Assembly (NCBI GenBank): GCA_016936695.1
Contig: JAFGXK010000159.1
Coordinates: 1-17,149, forward strand
DNA from: Bacteroidales bacterium
GTDB lineage: Bacteria; Bacteroidota; Bacteroidia; Bacteroidales; VadinHA17
Reading direction: 5' to 3'
Length of the DNA: 17,149 bases
Part shown: positions 1 through 7,515 of the stretch, piece after piece
How the letters are laid out: every line of letters starts with the position of its first letter
Numbering within the stretch: the first letter of the stretch is position 1
The notes under the pieces: generated by a model
What the model saw: only the letters and a program-made list of their open reading frames with translations
Told to the model about the DNA's origin: nothing
Database searches by the model: none
Position numbers and translations under genes: made by a program

Positions 1-1087
1 GCCACCATTTTTCCCTTCCCTTTACCACAATCAATCCAAGTACGAACAGGAACATTACGATTGCCCCCATGTAATGAGGGCCATCGGTGCCGGGTTGCGT
101 ACCCCAGTATTTCATCATCTGGTTTGCATAATCGGCTGCATTGTTCTGCCTGAGCACCTTTACTGTTTCAGAGTCCCTGTCGAACGGCTTTGATGAGCCC
201 CCCTTGTAATTCGGTATCAGCAGGTTCATGGTTTCATCCACGCCGTAGCTCCAGAATACAATATAATCCCTGTCGAGTCCGGCTGACACATTCCTGTGTT
301 CCGACTGAAGTTCCGACTTTCCCCTGATGGAATATTTCCCATACTCTCTCACGGTGTTAAGGCTAGCGAAATTGATACCGATGGCCAGCACAACCGGGAT
401 AAGCATGATAAGGGATGTCCGTAGGAAACGGGGAAAGGTCTTTTCCCTGACCGAACAGATGAATTCGGTTATAAGGAAAACGAGGATGATAATTGCAGCG
501 TAATAGGTAATCTGCAAGTGGTTTGCAGTTATTTCGAGAGTCAGAAAGAATGCAGTAATCAAAGCCCCTTTAATGGCATCGCGCCGGTAGGCATACCAGA
601 CCCCCCCGATAACCGGAGCCATGTATGCCAGTGCAATAGCCTGGGTATTGTGTCCTGCCGCCAGTATCTGAAAGAAGAATGAAGAGAATCCGTAGGCAAT
701 TGCCCCGGCTATTGCAAGCCACTGATTAAGTCCGAGCAGCAGCAGAAGGAGATAGAACCCGGCCATGGACAGGAAGAGTACCGAAACCGGCATTTTGAAC
801 ACCCTCAGAACTAAATCTGCATTCTTGAACAGGTTGCCTGGATATCTGGTGGATATGAGGTAAGCAGGCATTCCGCTGAATATTGAATTTGTCCAGAGCG
901 GTTCTTTATTGAATTGCTCACGATAATCCCTGATTTCCTTCGAATTGATATTCGAAACCGTAGTATCATTGGCTTTAAGCACCTTGCCTTCGAGTACAGG
1001 GTAGAAGTACACGAATGAAATCAGGGAAAAAAGCACAAGTGCGATGATATGTGGCAGGGCTGGTTTTATCCTATCTTTGATTTCCAT
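1..1087 (-). CDS. YfhO-family integral membrane protein, partial (C-terminal part beyond the window)
   Basis: An open frame runs from an ATG at 1087 to the window edge with no stop, giving about 362 N-terminal residues. The translation has an N-terminal membrane helix (about 12-30) ending in a FYPVLEGK-like motif. A hydrophilic loop with KEPLWTNSIFSGMPAY (about 61-76) follows, then several more helices (about 101-120, 123-143, 150-167, 173-210, 225-241). HNTQA (146-150), NHLQITYY (189-196) and YSIRGKSEL (252-260) are signatures I associate with the large YfhO-like proteins of Bacteroidetes, usually about 800 residues or more. YfhO proteins are GT-C-like polytopic membrane proteins; the Firmicutes member is linked to glycosylation of lipoteichoic acid. 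The substrate here is unknown. The gene follows a flippase and two glycosyltransferases on the same strand, which supports a role in surface glycan modification. Family assignment is fairly secure; the biochemical role is inference. Confidence 0.8.
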   Translation of the reverse strand, partial: MEIKDRIKPALPHIIALVLFSLISFVYFYPVLEGKVLKANDTTVSNINSKEIRDYREQFNKEPLWTNSIFSGMPAYLISTRYPGNLFKNADLVLRVFKMPVSVLFLSMAGFYLLLLLLGLNQWLAIAGAIAYGFSSFFFQILAAGHNTQAIALAYMAPVIGGVWYAYRRDAIKGALITAFFLTLEITANHLQITYYAAIIILVFLITEFICSVREKTFPRFLRTSLIMLIPVVLAIGINFASLNTVREYGKYSIRGKSELQSEHRNVSAGLDRDYIVFWSYGVDETMNLLIPNYKGGSSKPFDRDSETVKVLRQNNAADYANQMMKYWGTQPGTDGPHYMGAIVMFLFVLGLIVVKGREKWW

Positions 1088-1105
1088 GGTCAATGGTATA
1101 TCTGA

Positions 1106-1113
1106 CAAAATTA
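1106..1113 (-). promoter_or_regulatory. Candidate -7 box for the YfhO-family gene
   Basis: On the minus strand the 68-nt gap after the flippase stop contains TAATTTTG, an exact match to the Bacteroidetes -7 consensus TAnnTTTG, 18 nt before the ATG at 1087. No TTG is found at the expected -33 distance, so this is a partial match only. A small GGCTG/CAGCC hairpin lies upstream in the same gap (about 1130-1150) and could separate transcription of the flippase from this gene, though no T-run follows it. Confidence 0.3.
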
Positions 1114-1155
1114 CCTAAATAACCTGTATTTTTATGGCTGCACGGTAACAGCCTT

Positions 1156-2682
1156 CTATATTTCTTCGTCGGTGTCTTTGATCGACATCAGGTTTTCACC
1201 AAGTCTACGAATATCCGACCATTTTTTAACAAGTCCTTTTACAGCCTGCAGTTCAGCAGTTTCATAGAAGTTCATCATATAAAGAATGAAAGGGAAGCCT
1301 GCAATGCACAGGATCTTAAGCAAAAAGCGAGGTATTATGCTTATTTCGTTCAGCACCAGCCCTGCGAATGAAAGAATCGCTCCTGTCAGGAACAGGACAG
1401 CCACTTTTTTCTGTTCATACGGGATAAAGTACTCCTTCTGTGAGCTTTGGTAATTAAGGCGCCAGTATACGATTTGTGTTACCAGGGTTGCTACAGCGGT
1501 CCCGGTTATGTTCCATATGGGTATCAAAAGGATATTCAGTGCAATGTTCAGCACTGTTGAAATCACGACATTGATACCGATTATTCTGGATTTCCTGTTG
1601 ATCATAAGGCCGTAGCTGGTCGTCTCCCTCATATTGACAAAGAACACCGAAAGTGAAAGGACAGGCACAACCATCCAGGCGCTCAGGAAAGCATCAGATT
1701 TGGTTATGACTGTAAGTATTTCGTATGAAAAGAGTGAAATTGCAATTATCCCGAGCATCAGAACAAAGGAGGAATACAGCATTGTTTTCTTGTAGAACCT
1801 CTTGTTGTCGGTGGTGTTCATCTTTTTCAGGACCATTGGAGTGAGGGCCATCTTGATTGAATCAACTATCACAAGCTTAAGTACCGAAGCTATTTTGTAG
1901 GCCATGGTGTAAATGGCAACAAACTTTAGCAGAGCCAATGAATTCAGGGCATATCTGTCTATTGCAGTCAGCACTGCAGAGGCGAAGTTGGCCAGAAGAA
2001 GAGGGTATCCGAATCGGCCCATCGACCTGAACAGGGCAAGATTGAAAAACGGTTTGCTGTTCTTTATTGAATATCCTGAAAGGAAAACGACGAAAAGGAG
2101 ATTACCTATGACCTGAGCCAGGTATATTCCGGTTATTCCCATTCCCCTTGCCGTAATCAGGTAAATTGTAAGTCCAAGGACGGTGATCAGCTTCAGTAGG
2201 TTGGCGGTTGAAAAGAGAATAGATTTCGCCTGTACCCTCATCAGGGTGTTGATCAGATTGTTTATTGCCTGAAGGGCAGCCGACAAAACCAGCAGTTTTA
2301 TGGCATCCGACATGGCATCGGTGTCGAACATAGCCCTTGAGAGAGGTCCGCTCATCGGAATGAGTAAAGTGCAGAAAAGCACACTGATCAGTATCTGGAA
2401 GGAGAATGACATGAAGAATATGCCCTTCCGGTTGGATGAAAAGTCCTTGTCCCAGTACCATCTCATCATGCTCTGAGGAAGACCTGATGCCATCAGCGAT
2501 ATCAGGATGAGACCCGATATGTCGAGCACGGCAATGATACCGAAATCATCCACAGAAAAATATCTGGGATCGGTATAGAGAGGGATAAGGAGAAAGCCGA
2601 CAATTTTAACGGCTATATTTCCCAGACCGTAAATGACGGAATCTTTTATGCTTTGCCTTATTGAATTCAACATAGCCGGCAT
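1156..2682 (-). CDS. Oligosaccharide flippase family protein (Wzx/MATE-like polysaccharide exporter)
   Basis: A 508-residue, strongly hydrophobic protein with roughly 12-14 predicted membrane helices along its length. The N-terminus, SIKDSVIYGLGNIAVKIVGF (about 11-30), followed by LLIPLYT, is the typical opening of Wzx/RfbX-type flippases, where the first helix leads into a loop with a conserved P-L-Y-T. Length and topology fit the polysaccharide_synt/MVF superfamily, which moves lipid-linked oligosaccharide units across the inner membrane. The gene sits downstream of two glycosyltransferases and a methyltransferase, as expected for a flippase in a glycan locus. The start may be the ATG at 2682 or the one at 2673 (MLNSI); neither has a Shine-Dalgarno sequence. 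The transported glycan cannot be read from the sequence. Confidence 0.85.
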   Translation of the reverse strand: MPAMLNSIRQSIKDSVIYGLGNIAVKIVGFLLIPLYTDPRYFSVDDFGIIAVLDISGLILISLMASGLPQSMMRWYWDKDFSSNRKGIFFMSFSFQILISVLFCTLLIPMSGPLSRAMFDTDAMSDAIKLLVLSAALQAINNLINTLMRVQAKSILFSTANLLKLITVLGLTIYLITARGMGITGIYLAQVIGNLLFVVFLSGYSIKNSKPFFNLALFRSMGRFGYPLLLANFASAVLTAIDRYALNSLALLKFVAIYTMAYKIASVLKLVIVDSIKMALTPMVLKKMNTTDNKRFYKKTMLYSSFVLMLGIIAISLFSYEILTVITKSDAFLSAWMVVPVLSLSVFFVNMRETTSYGLMINRKSRIIGINVVISTVLNIALNILLIPIWNITGTAVATLVTQIVYWRLNYQSSQKEYFIPYEQKKVAVLFLTGAILSFAGLVLNEISIIPRFLLKILCIAGFPFILYMMNFYETAELQAVKGLVKKWSDIRRLGENLMSIKDTDEEI

Positions 2683-2742
2683 TAAGAGGAATCAGATCTT
2701 AAAAGTAAGTGAAACAAATGAATTAATGACCCCGGCATGACA

Positions 2743-2768
2743 AAAGGAATTCATTGAAAGATTCCCTT
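2743..2768 (-). terminator. Weak hairpin directly after the methyltransferase stop
   Basis: Read on the minus strand, AAGGGAAT pairs with ATTCCTTT (seven Watson-Crick pairs and one G-U) around a 10-nt loop, followed by only one more T. It lies in the 85-nt gap between the methyltransferase and flippase genes, the widest gap in this six-gene run. It could be a weak terminator, an attenuator or an mRNA-end stabiliser. The stem is AT-rich and the T-tract short, so it may also be chance. Confidence 0.25.
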
Positions 2769-3301
2769 CATGCTTCTCTGTCAGGCAGTAAGATCTGTTT
2801 TTCAGCATAAACGATATAATACCTTGGATGAATTCTCCTGAGCAAAGGTCTTATGCCCCAGGGCTTATCGTACGATTTCCAGATCTGGTAATCTTTCACT
2901 TTCCATCCTGTTCTATCAAGCAGATGGTTGAATTGTCTGACTGAAAATTCGTGATAATGACAGTCATGCTTATCATTATCATTCCAGTATTCAGATGCAA
3001 ACCATAATCTTAAGGGTACCGAAGCTATCAATCGGCCACTTGTTGAATTTAACAAATTGAAAGGTGCAAACATATGTTCGAAAATCTCAAAAGCTGTGAT
3101 GCTGGAATATTTATTTACTTTGGCAAAATCAACATCGAGATCCTCACCGGTTGTATTGACTATTGAATAGCCCCCCTTTTGCCTGAGGAAATCCGCAAGT
3201 TCGTTTGTTTCTCCAAGATCCAGAATGATTTCGTCAGTTTTAAAATGTCTTCTGACAAAGCCGAGCGTTTTTTCAAATCTTTTTTGTTTTGCCTTATCCA
3301 T
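2768..3301 (-). CDS. Small class I SAM-dependent methyltransferase-like protein
   Basis: A 177-residue protein resembling the methyltransferase type 11/12 fold. IILDLGETNELADFL (about 25-39) sits where the SAM-binding motif I would be, DLDVDF (54-59) matches the second strand region, and AFEIFEHMFAPFNLL (70-84) resembles the motif around strand 4. CHYHEFSVRQFNHLL (114-128) resembles the H-x-x-E-F segment common in these enzymes. Motif I is degenerate: DLGET replaces the usual glycine-rich DLGCG. The protein is also shorter than the 200-260 residues common in the family. It lies 15 nt after a GT4 gene and before a flippase, so glycan methylation is a reasonable guess. It might instead have lost catalysis or SAM binding. 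Confidence 0.65.
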   Translation of the reverse strand: MDKAKQKRFEKTLGFVRRHFKTDEIILDLGETNELADFLRQKGGYSIVNTTGEDLDVDFAKVNKYSSITAFEIFEHMFAPFNLLNSTSGRLIASVPLRLWFASEYWNDNDKHDCHYHEFSVRQFNHLLDRTGWKVKDYQIWKSYDKPWGIRPLLRRIHPRYYIVYAEKQILLPDREA

Positions 3302-3316
3302 TGGGCTGGTTTTTTG

Positions 3317-4531
3317 TCACGTTTTAGTTAAGTCGGCCTGAAGTTCATTATACAGTCCGGCAAGATCCCCTTTAATCAGATTCATGTTGAAATGACTGAG
3401 TACAGCATTATATCCGTTTTCACCCAGTTCCTTTCTCAGCTCAGGGTCGGATGAAAGCTTTATAATGGCCGATTTCATCTCATCTTTGCCAGAATATACA
3501 AGTCCGCAATTGTATTTTTCCACCAGGGTTTTCTGGGGCTTGCAGTCGGAAACGATCAGGGGTTTTTTCCCGAGCATATAATCATAAATCTTGTTGGCCA
3601 CCCCCGATTCGTGCTGGGGGTTTTTGTGAAACGGTGCGATGCAGATATCTGAAATATCCAGGTAAACCATCAGTTCCGAAACGTCGATCCATGGAATGTA
3701 ATAAACTATGTTGTCGAGCTTTTCGGAATCTATTGCCTCAAAGAACCTATTCCGGTCAGCTTTGTCGACCGGACCAATGACAAGGAACCTCGACGGATGG
3801 TTTTCACTTGCAAGTTCCTCAAAGACCTCAAGAACATCGAAAACTCCCCTTCTTTCAGCCACAACGCCGAAGTAGAGTACTACAGTCCTGGTGCAGTCGC
3901 GACTTATTCCCGGAGCAACCGCTTTTACGGAGACGGATTGCGACAGATCGGGCACATTCGGGAAGACGGTGAAGATCTCCTTTTTCAGCGACGGGTATCT
4001 GGCGAGGAGGGTATCCCTGAAATCTTCACTCAGAACAATAATCCGTGTGGCATAACCGAGATATTCGTTTTCCTTGAGCTGCCAGGCAAAGGGCCGGGCA
4101 ATCAGGTTCCTGAAAAATCCTTTGGTCCAGTTGTAAGTGGTAACCGCGAAGGCATAGTTTTCGTGAAGATCGAGAACAAGTGGGATATTAAAACCCGATT
4201 TCCTTATTCCCCTTGCAGCCGGCCGCGACATATAAAGGTCGTGCACATGAAGGATGTCTATTTTGTTGCCGGTGATGAAACTGCTTATCTTTCTGCTCCA
4301 CATCCACTCGTAGGCAGGAAGCGTGTTTAGCATGAAGAAAAGTACATTTTTAAGCTTTTTGCTGATCCTGATCCGGCTGACACTGAAATCTCCGGGGGAC
4401 CCATATTCCTTATTATCAAAACCGAAACACAGGACAAAGACCTGATGGCCGGCTTCCGTCAGGATTCCGATCTCCTTAAGCACCCGCTTGTCATCGTTCA
4501 GATCATTATCGACTACAACACCGATTTTCAT
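3317..4531 (-). CDS. GT4-family glycosyltransferase
   Basis: A 404-residue GT-B fold glycosyltransferase. The N-terminal domain begins MKIGVVVDNDLNDDKRV and contains HVHDLY (95-100) and LDLHENY (120-126), typical of the acceptor-side half. The C-terminal domain has LYFGVVAERRGV (219-230), then IAPFHKNPQHESG and ANKIYDYMLGKKPLIVSD (about 298-329). The latter matches the family 4 nucleotide-sugar-binding region, where a Glu and a K-x-x-(E/D)-Y-M motif contact the donor. No signal peptide or membrane helix is obvious, so it is probably a cytoplasmic or peripheral inner-membrane enzyme adding a sugar to a lipid-linked glycan. Its start overlaps the stop of the upstream GT4 gene by 4 nt (ATGA), indicating translational coupling. 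Sugar specificity cannot be assigned. Confidence 0.9.
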   Translation of the reverse strand: MKIGVVVDNDLNDDKRVLKEIGILTEAGHQVFVLCFGFDNKEYGSPGDFSVSRIRISKKLKNVLFFMLNTLPAYEWMWSRKISSFITGNKIDILHVHDLYMSRPAARGIRKSGFNIPLVLDLHENYAFAVTTYNWTKGFFRNLIARPFAWQLKENEYLGYATRIIVLSEDFRDTLLARYPSLKKEIFTVFPNVPDLSQSVSVKAVAPGISRDCTRTVVLYFGVVAERRGVFDVLEVFEELASENHPSRFLVIGPVDKADRNRFFEAIDSEKLDNIVYYIPWIDVSELMVYLDISDICIAPFHKNPQHESGVANKIYDYMLGKKPLIVSDCKPQKTLVEKYNCGLVYSGKDEMKSAIIKLSSDPELRKELGENGYNAVLSHFNMNLIKGDLAGLYNELQADLTKT

Positions 4532-5793
4532 TTTTCAAGAAGTTCAGCAACTCTTTTTACTATGTTTTTCCGTGAGTACGATTCAGGGGGAGGCAGGTCA
4601 GGCAGATTCCTGTTGAGCGCCAGTTCTTCAATATATCCGGCTATCCCGTATGCATCGTTGTAGTCAAATGTTCTGCCGTGTCCGGTTTCACGGAGTATCA
4701 TTGCCGCATCGCCATCGGCAGGAGCAAGGCATATAACGGGTTTGCCTGCAGCAAGATACTCGAACATTTTCCCTGTTATAATACTTCGCGAACTTTCATG
4801 GTCGGGGATTATAAGAAGCAGGACGCTGGCGCTTAGCATGTTAATCAAGGCGGTCTGATGACTGGAGAAGGGAGTGAAGCTGACGTCGGAAGAGCCGGCT
4901 CCCCTGATAAGCTTGTCTTTGATTTCGGCAGGTACCGAACCGGTAAAGCTCAACCTGTAATTTATTCCTTTGTCGGCAACGATACGCAGGGCATCAAGGA
5001 ACCCGTCAACAGGATAGATGCCTGAAAGAGAACCAATGTAGGATATTGTGAAAACATCGGGGTGTTCAGGGCGGATCCCGCTGAAATCGTCTTCGTCGAA
5101 TCCGTTGGAGATCACATGTATCTTGCTTTCGATACCCGGGACTTTTGAACCCAGAAGAGTTTTCAGGGATTTCCCGACGGTGGTTATCAGATCAGCCGAT
5201 TGAAGGACCCGCTTTTCATAAGCGCTGTCGATCATCCTTGAAAGCGGTGTCGGGTAGAATTTCTTATAATAGTAGATATCGGTCCATGGGTCGCGCAGAT
5301 CGGCAATCCACTTTATCCCCGGGTATTTAAGCCTGAGCATGAGCCCAATTAGCTGGGTGGAGTGCGGTGGGCTTGTGGTTATTATCCTGTCAATCTTCCG
5401 AGAATCTATTATTTCGCAAGCCTTTCTGAAAGCATATCTGTTCCATCCTCTCCGGGGATCGGGAATGAAGAAATTTCCCCTGATGAAGCGCGATATCCTG
5501 CCTTTCAACGAATTGTCGGTATTCATCGCGAATCCAGCCGAAGGTATTTTCGATTTGTCGCTGGAGAGCAGCCTGAACCAGTCGGTTGCCCTGGTTTTAT
5601 GAATTTCGACGGGGGGAATATCCCTGGAAAGAGAGATATCGAGTGCAGGGTAGGTGGCATATTCCGGGTCGACTGTAAGGATAACCGGTTCCCAGCGGTA
5701 TGAAGGAAGGTGTTTCGAGAACTTAAGCCATCTCCGGACACCTATTCCTCCCGATGGAGGCCAGTTATAGGTTATCACCAGGACCCTTTTCAT
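4528..5793 (-). CDS. GT4-family glycosyltransferase
   Basis: A 421-residue GT-B glycosyltransferase. The opening MKRVLVITYNWPPSGGIGV has the glycine-rich loop seen in many GT4 enzymes with a Glyco_transf_4-like N-terminal domain. TSPPHSTQLIG and ADLRDPWTDIYYY (about 139-179) are characteristic of a subgroup common in Bacteroidetes glycan loci. The C-terminal domain carries ISYIGSLSGIYP and TGKMFEYLAAGKPVICLAP, the usual donor-binding K-x-x-E-Y motif. It starts 1 nt after the glyS stop and overlaps the next GT4 gene by 4 nt, so glyS and both transferases are probably on one transcript. The two GT4 proteins differ clearly in sequence, so they probably catalyse different steps. Donor and acceptor are unknown. 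Confidence 0.9.
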   Translation of the reverse strand: MKRVLVITYNWPPSGGIGVRRWLKFSKHLPSYRWEPVILTVDPEYATYPALDISLSRDIPPVEIHKTRATDWFRLLSSDKSKIPSAGFAMNTDNSLKGRISRFIRGNFFIPDPRRGWNRYAFRKACEIIDSRKIDRIITTSPPHSTQLIGLMLRLKYPGIKWIADLRDPWTDIYYYKKFYPTPLSRMIDSAYEKRVLQSADLITTVGKSLKTLLGSKVPGIESKIHVISNGFDEDDFSGIRPEHPDVFTISYIGSLSGIYPVDGFLDALRIVADKGINYRLSFTGSVPAEIKDKLIRGAGSSDVSFTPFSSHQTALINMLSASVLLLIIPDHESSRSIITGKMFEYLAAGKPVICLAPADGDAAMILRETGHGRTFDYNDAYGIAGYIEELALNRNLPDLPPPESYSRKNIVKRVAELLEK

Positions 5794-5794
5794 G

Positions 5795-7345
5795 TCATAT
5801 GTTTCTCAGAAGGCTAACGATGCTTACCTTTTCCTTAATAATATCCAGGAGTGCTTCAATTTTTACCCGCTCCTGCTTCATAGAGTCGCGGTATCTTATA
5901 GTGACCGATCTGTCGTCGATAGTCTGATGATCGATAGTGATGCAATAGGGTGTTCCGATCGCATCCTGCCGGCGGTATCTCCTTCCTATCGAATCCTTGT
6001 CGTCGTACTGGCAGTTGAATTCGAATTTAAGATTATGGACTATTTTTTCGGCTATTTCCGGAAGGCCGTCTTTCTTGACAAGGGGCATCACGGCAAGCTT
6101 GACGGGAGCAAGGAAAGCCGGCAGCCTCAGAACAACGCGGGTATCGGAAGAACCGTCTTCCTTTTTCAGTTCCTCTTCCCAGTATGAAGCAGCCATAACC
6201 TGCAGGAACATCCTGTCGACGCCGATCGATGTTTCGATTACATACGGAACATATGATTCACCTTTTTCCGGATCGAAGTACTGTATCTTCTTTCCGCTGT
6301 ATTTCTGGTGCTGGCTCAGGTCATAATCAGTTCTGGAATGAATCCCTTCCACTTCCTTGAATCCGAAAGGGAACCTGTATTCTATATCAGTAGCAGCATT
6401 AGCATAATGCGCGAGCTTGACATGGTCGTGAAAACGATAATTTTCAGCACCGAATCCCAGCGCCTGATGCCAAAGCATCCTGGCTTCCTTCCATATGGCA
6501 AACCATTCCAGTTCGGAGCCCGGCTGAACGAAATACTGCATTTCCATCTGTTCGAATTCCCTCATCCTGAAAATGAACTGTCTGGCAACTATCTCATTAC
6601 GGAATGCTTTTCCGATCTGGGCTATCCCGAAAGGTATCTTCATCCTTCCGGTTTTCTGGACGTTAAGGAAGTTGACAAAGATCCCCTGTGCTGTTTCGGG
6701 CCTCAGATAGATCTTGTTAGATCCTTCGAGAGTGGAACCCATCTCGGTCGAAAACATCAGGTTGAACTGTCTGACTTCTGTCCAGTTGCGGCTTCCGGAT
6801 ATCGGGCATACTATTTCGTTATCTATAATTATCTGCCTTAGTTCGGCCAGGTCGGTGTCGTTCAAGGCTTTGGAGAACCTGGCATTCAGTTCGTCAATTT
6901 TTGCCTGGTTTGCCAGTACCCGCTGGTTGGTCTCCCTGAATTTCATCTCGTCGAAGGCTTCCCCGAATCTTTCCCTGGCCTTTTCAACCTCCTTCGATAT
7001 CTTCTCTTCAATCTTCGCCAGATGTTCTTCTATAAGGACATCAGCCCTGTATCTTTTTTTGGAATCCCTGTTATCTATTAAAGGATCGTTGAAAGCGTCG
7101 ACATGCCCGGATGCTTTCCAGATGGTGGGATGCATGAAAATAGCTGAATCGATGCCTACAATGTTGTCATGCAGAAGCACCATGCTGTCCCACCAGTATT
7201 TCTTTATGTTGTTCTTCAGTTCGACGCCGTACTGACCGTAGTCGTATACTGCGCTTAAACCGTCATAAATCTCACTTGAGGGAAATACATAACCGTACTC
7301 CTTGCTGTGGGCTACCAGTTTCTTAAAAACATCATCCTGAGCCAT
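5795..7345 (-). CDS. glyS: Glycyl-tRNA synthetase (single-chain, dimeric alpha2 type)
   Basis: This 516-residue class II aminoacyl-tRNA synthetase charges tRNA-Gly with glycine. The N-terminus has EYGYVFPSSEIYDGL and YDYGQYG (16-40). TIWKASGHVDAF (74-85) follows, then a helical insert (about 100-175) and VRQFNLMF (191-198). Motif 2 is seen as KAFRNEI (246-252) with RMREFEQMEMQ (260-270), and motif 3 as ETSIGVDRMF (371-380). The C-terminal part from about 405 (VVLRLPAFLAPVKLAVMPL) is the HGTP anticodon-binding domain. Length matches the bacterial/eukaryote-like alpha2 enzyme rather than the split GlyQ/GlyS type. The segment CPISGS (180-185) shows only one Cys where related enzymes often have a Cys-x-x-Cys pair. 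The gene heads the minus-strand glycan gene run and has the best promoter match in the window. Some annotations name this gene glyQS. Confidence 0.97.
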   Translation of the reverse strand: MAQDDVFKKLVAHSKEYGYVFPSSEIYDGLSAVYDYGQYGVELKNNIKKYWWDSMVLLHDNIVGIDSAIFMHPTIWKASGHVDAFNDPLIDNRDSKKRYRADVLIEEHLAKIEEKISKEVEKARERFGEAFDEMKFRETNQRVLANQAKIDELNARFSKALNDTDLAELRQIIIDNEIVCPISGSRNWTEVRQFNLMFSTEMGSTLEGSNKIYLRPETAQGIFVNFLNVQKTGRMKIPFGIAQIGKAFRNEIVARQFIFRMREFEQMEMQYFVQPGSELEWFAIWKEARMLWHQALGFGAENYRFHDHVKLAHYANAATDIEYRFPFGFKEVEGIHSRTDYDLSQHQKYSGKKIQYFDPEKGESYVPYVIETSIGVDRMFLQVMAASYWEEELKKEDGSSDTRVVLRLPAFLAPVKLAVMPLVKKDGLPEIAEKIVHNLKFEFNCQYDDKDSIGRRYRRQDAIGTPYCITIDHQTIDDRSVTIRYRDSMKQERVKIEALLDIIKEKVSIVSLLRNI

Positions 7346-7368
7346 AAGTCGTTTAGGTTTTTGGTGAG

Positions 7369-7399
7369 CAAAAGTAAATTAAAAAGTCCGGTTTAGCAA
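7369..7399 (-). promoter_or_regulatory. Bacteroidetes-type promoter for glyS and the downstream glycan genes
   Basis: On the minus strand a TTG (7399-7397) is followed after exactly 20 nt by TACTTTTG (7376-7369), a full match to the TAnnTTTG -7 box. The 19-21 nt spacing is typical of the primary sigma factor of this phylum. The ATG at 7345 lies 23 nt beyond the box, predicting a short 5' UTR of roughly 15-20 nt. No Shine-Dalgarno sequence is seen. Confidence 0.6.
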
Positions 7400-7482
7400 T
7401 CTTGTTTCATACTGAAGTCGCCGATACAGTTCAAAGGCAGGCTGCCGCGGAAGCGAACGGGATAAGGAAAAGCATTAATTCG

Positions 7483-7513
7483 TATATTTAGCGATCAATA
7501 ATTTCAGGAGGGG
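7483..7513 (+). promoter_or_regulatory. nadB upstream signals: Shine-Dalgarno sequence and weak -7 box
   Basis: AGGAGGGG at 7506-7513 lies just before the nadB ATG at 7516 and fixes that start; the core AGGAGG ends 4 nt before the ATG. This is an unusually strong Shine-Dalgarno sequence compared with the other genes here, most of which have none. TATATTTA at 7483-7490 differs from TAnnTTTG at one base and is a possible -7 box, but no TTG lies at the right distance upstream, so the promoter call is weak. Confidence 0.4.
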
Positions 7514-7515
7514 CA

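Noticed and set aside
3797..4330. Plus-strand 177-codon open frame opposite the GT4 gene
   Set aside because: It is antisense to a clear glycosyltransferase and has no recognisable domain. Similar long antisense frames lie opposite glyS, dusB and sdhA and are by-products of the coding strand.
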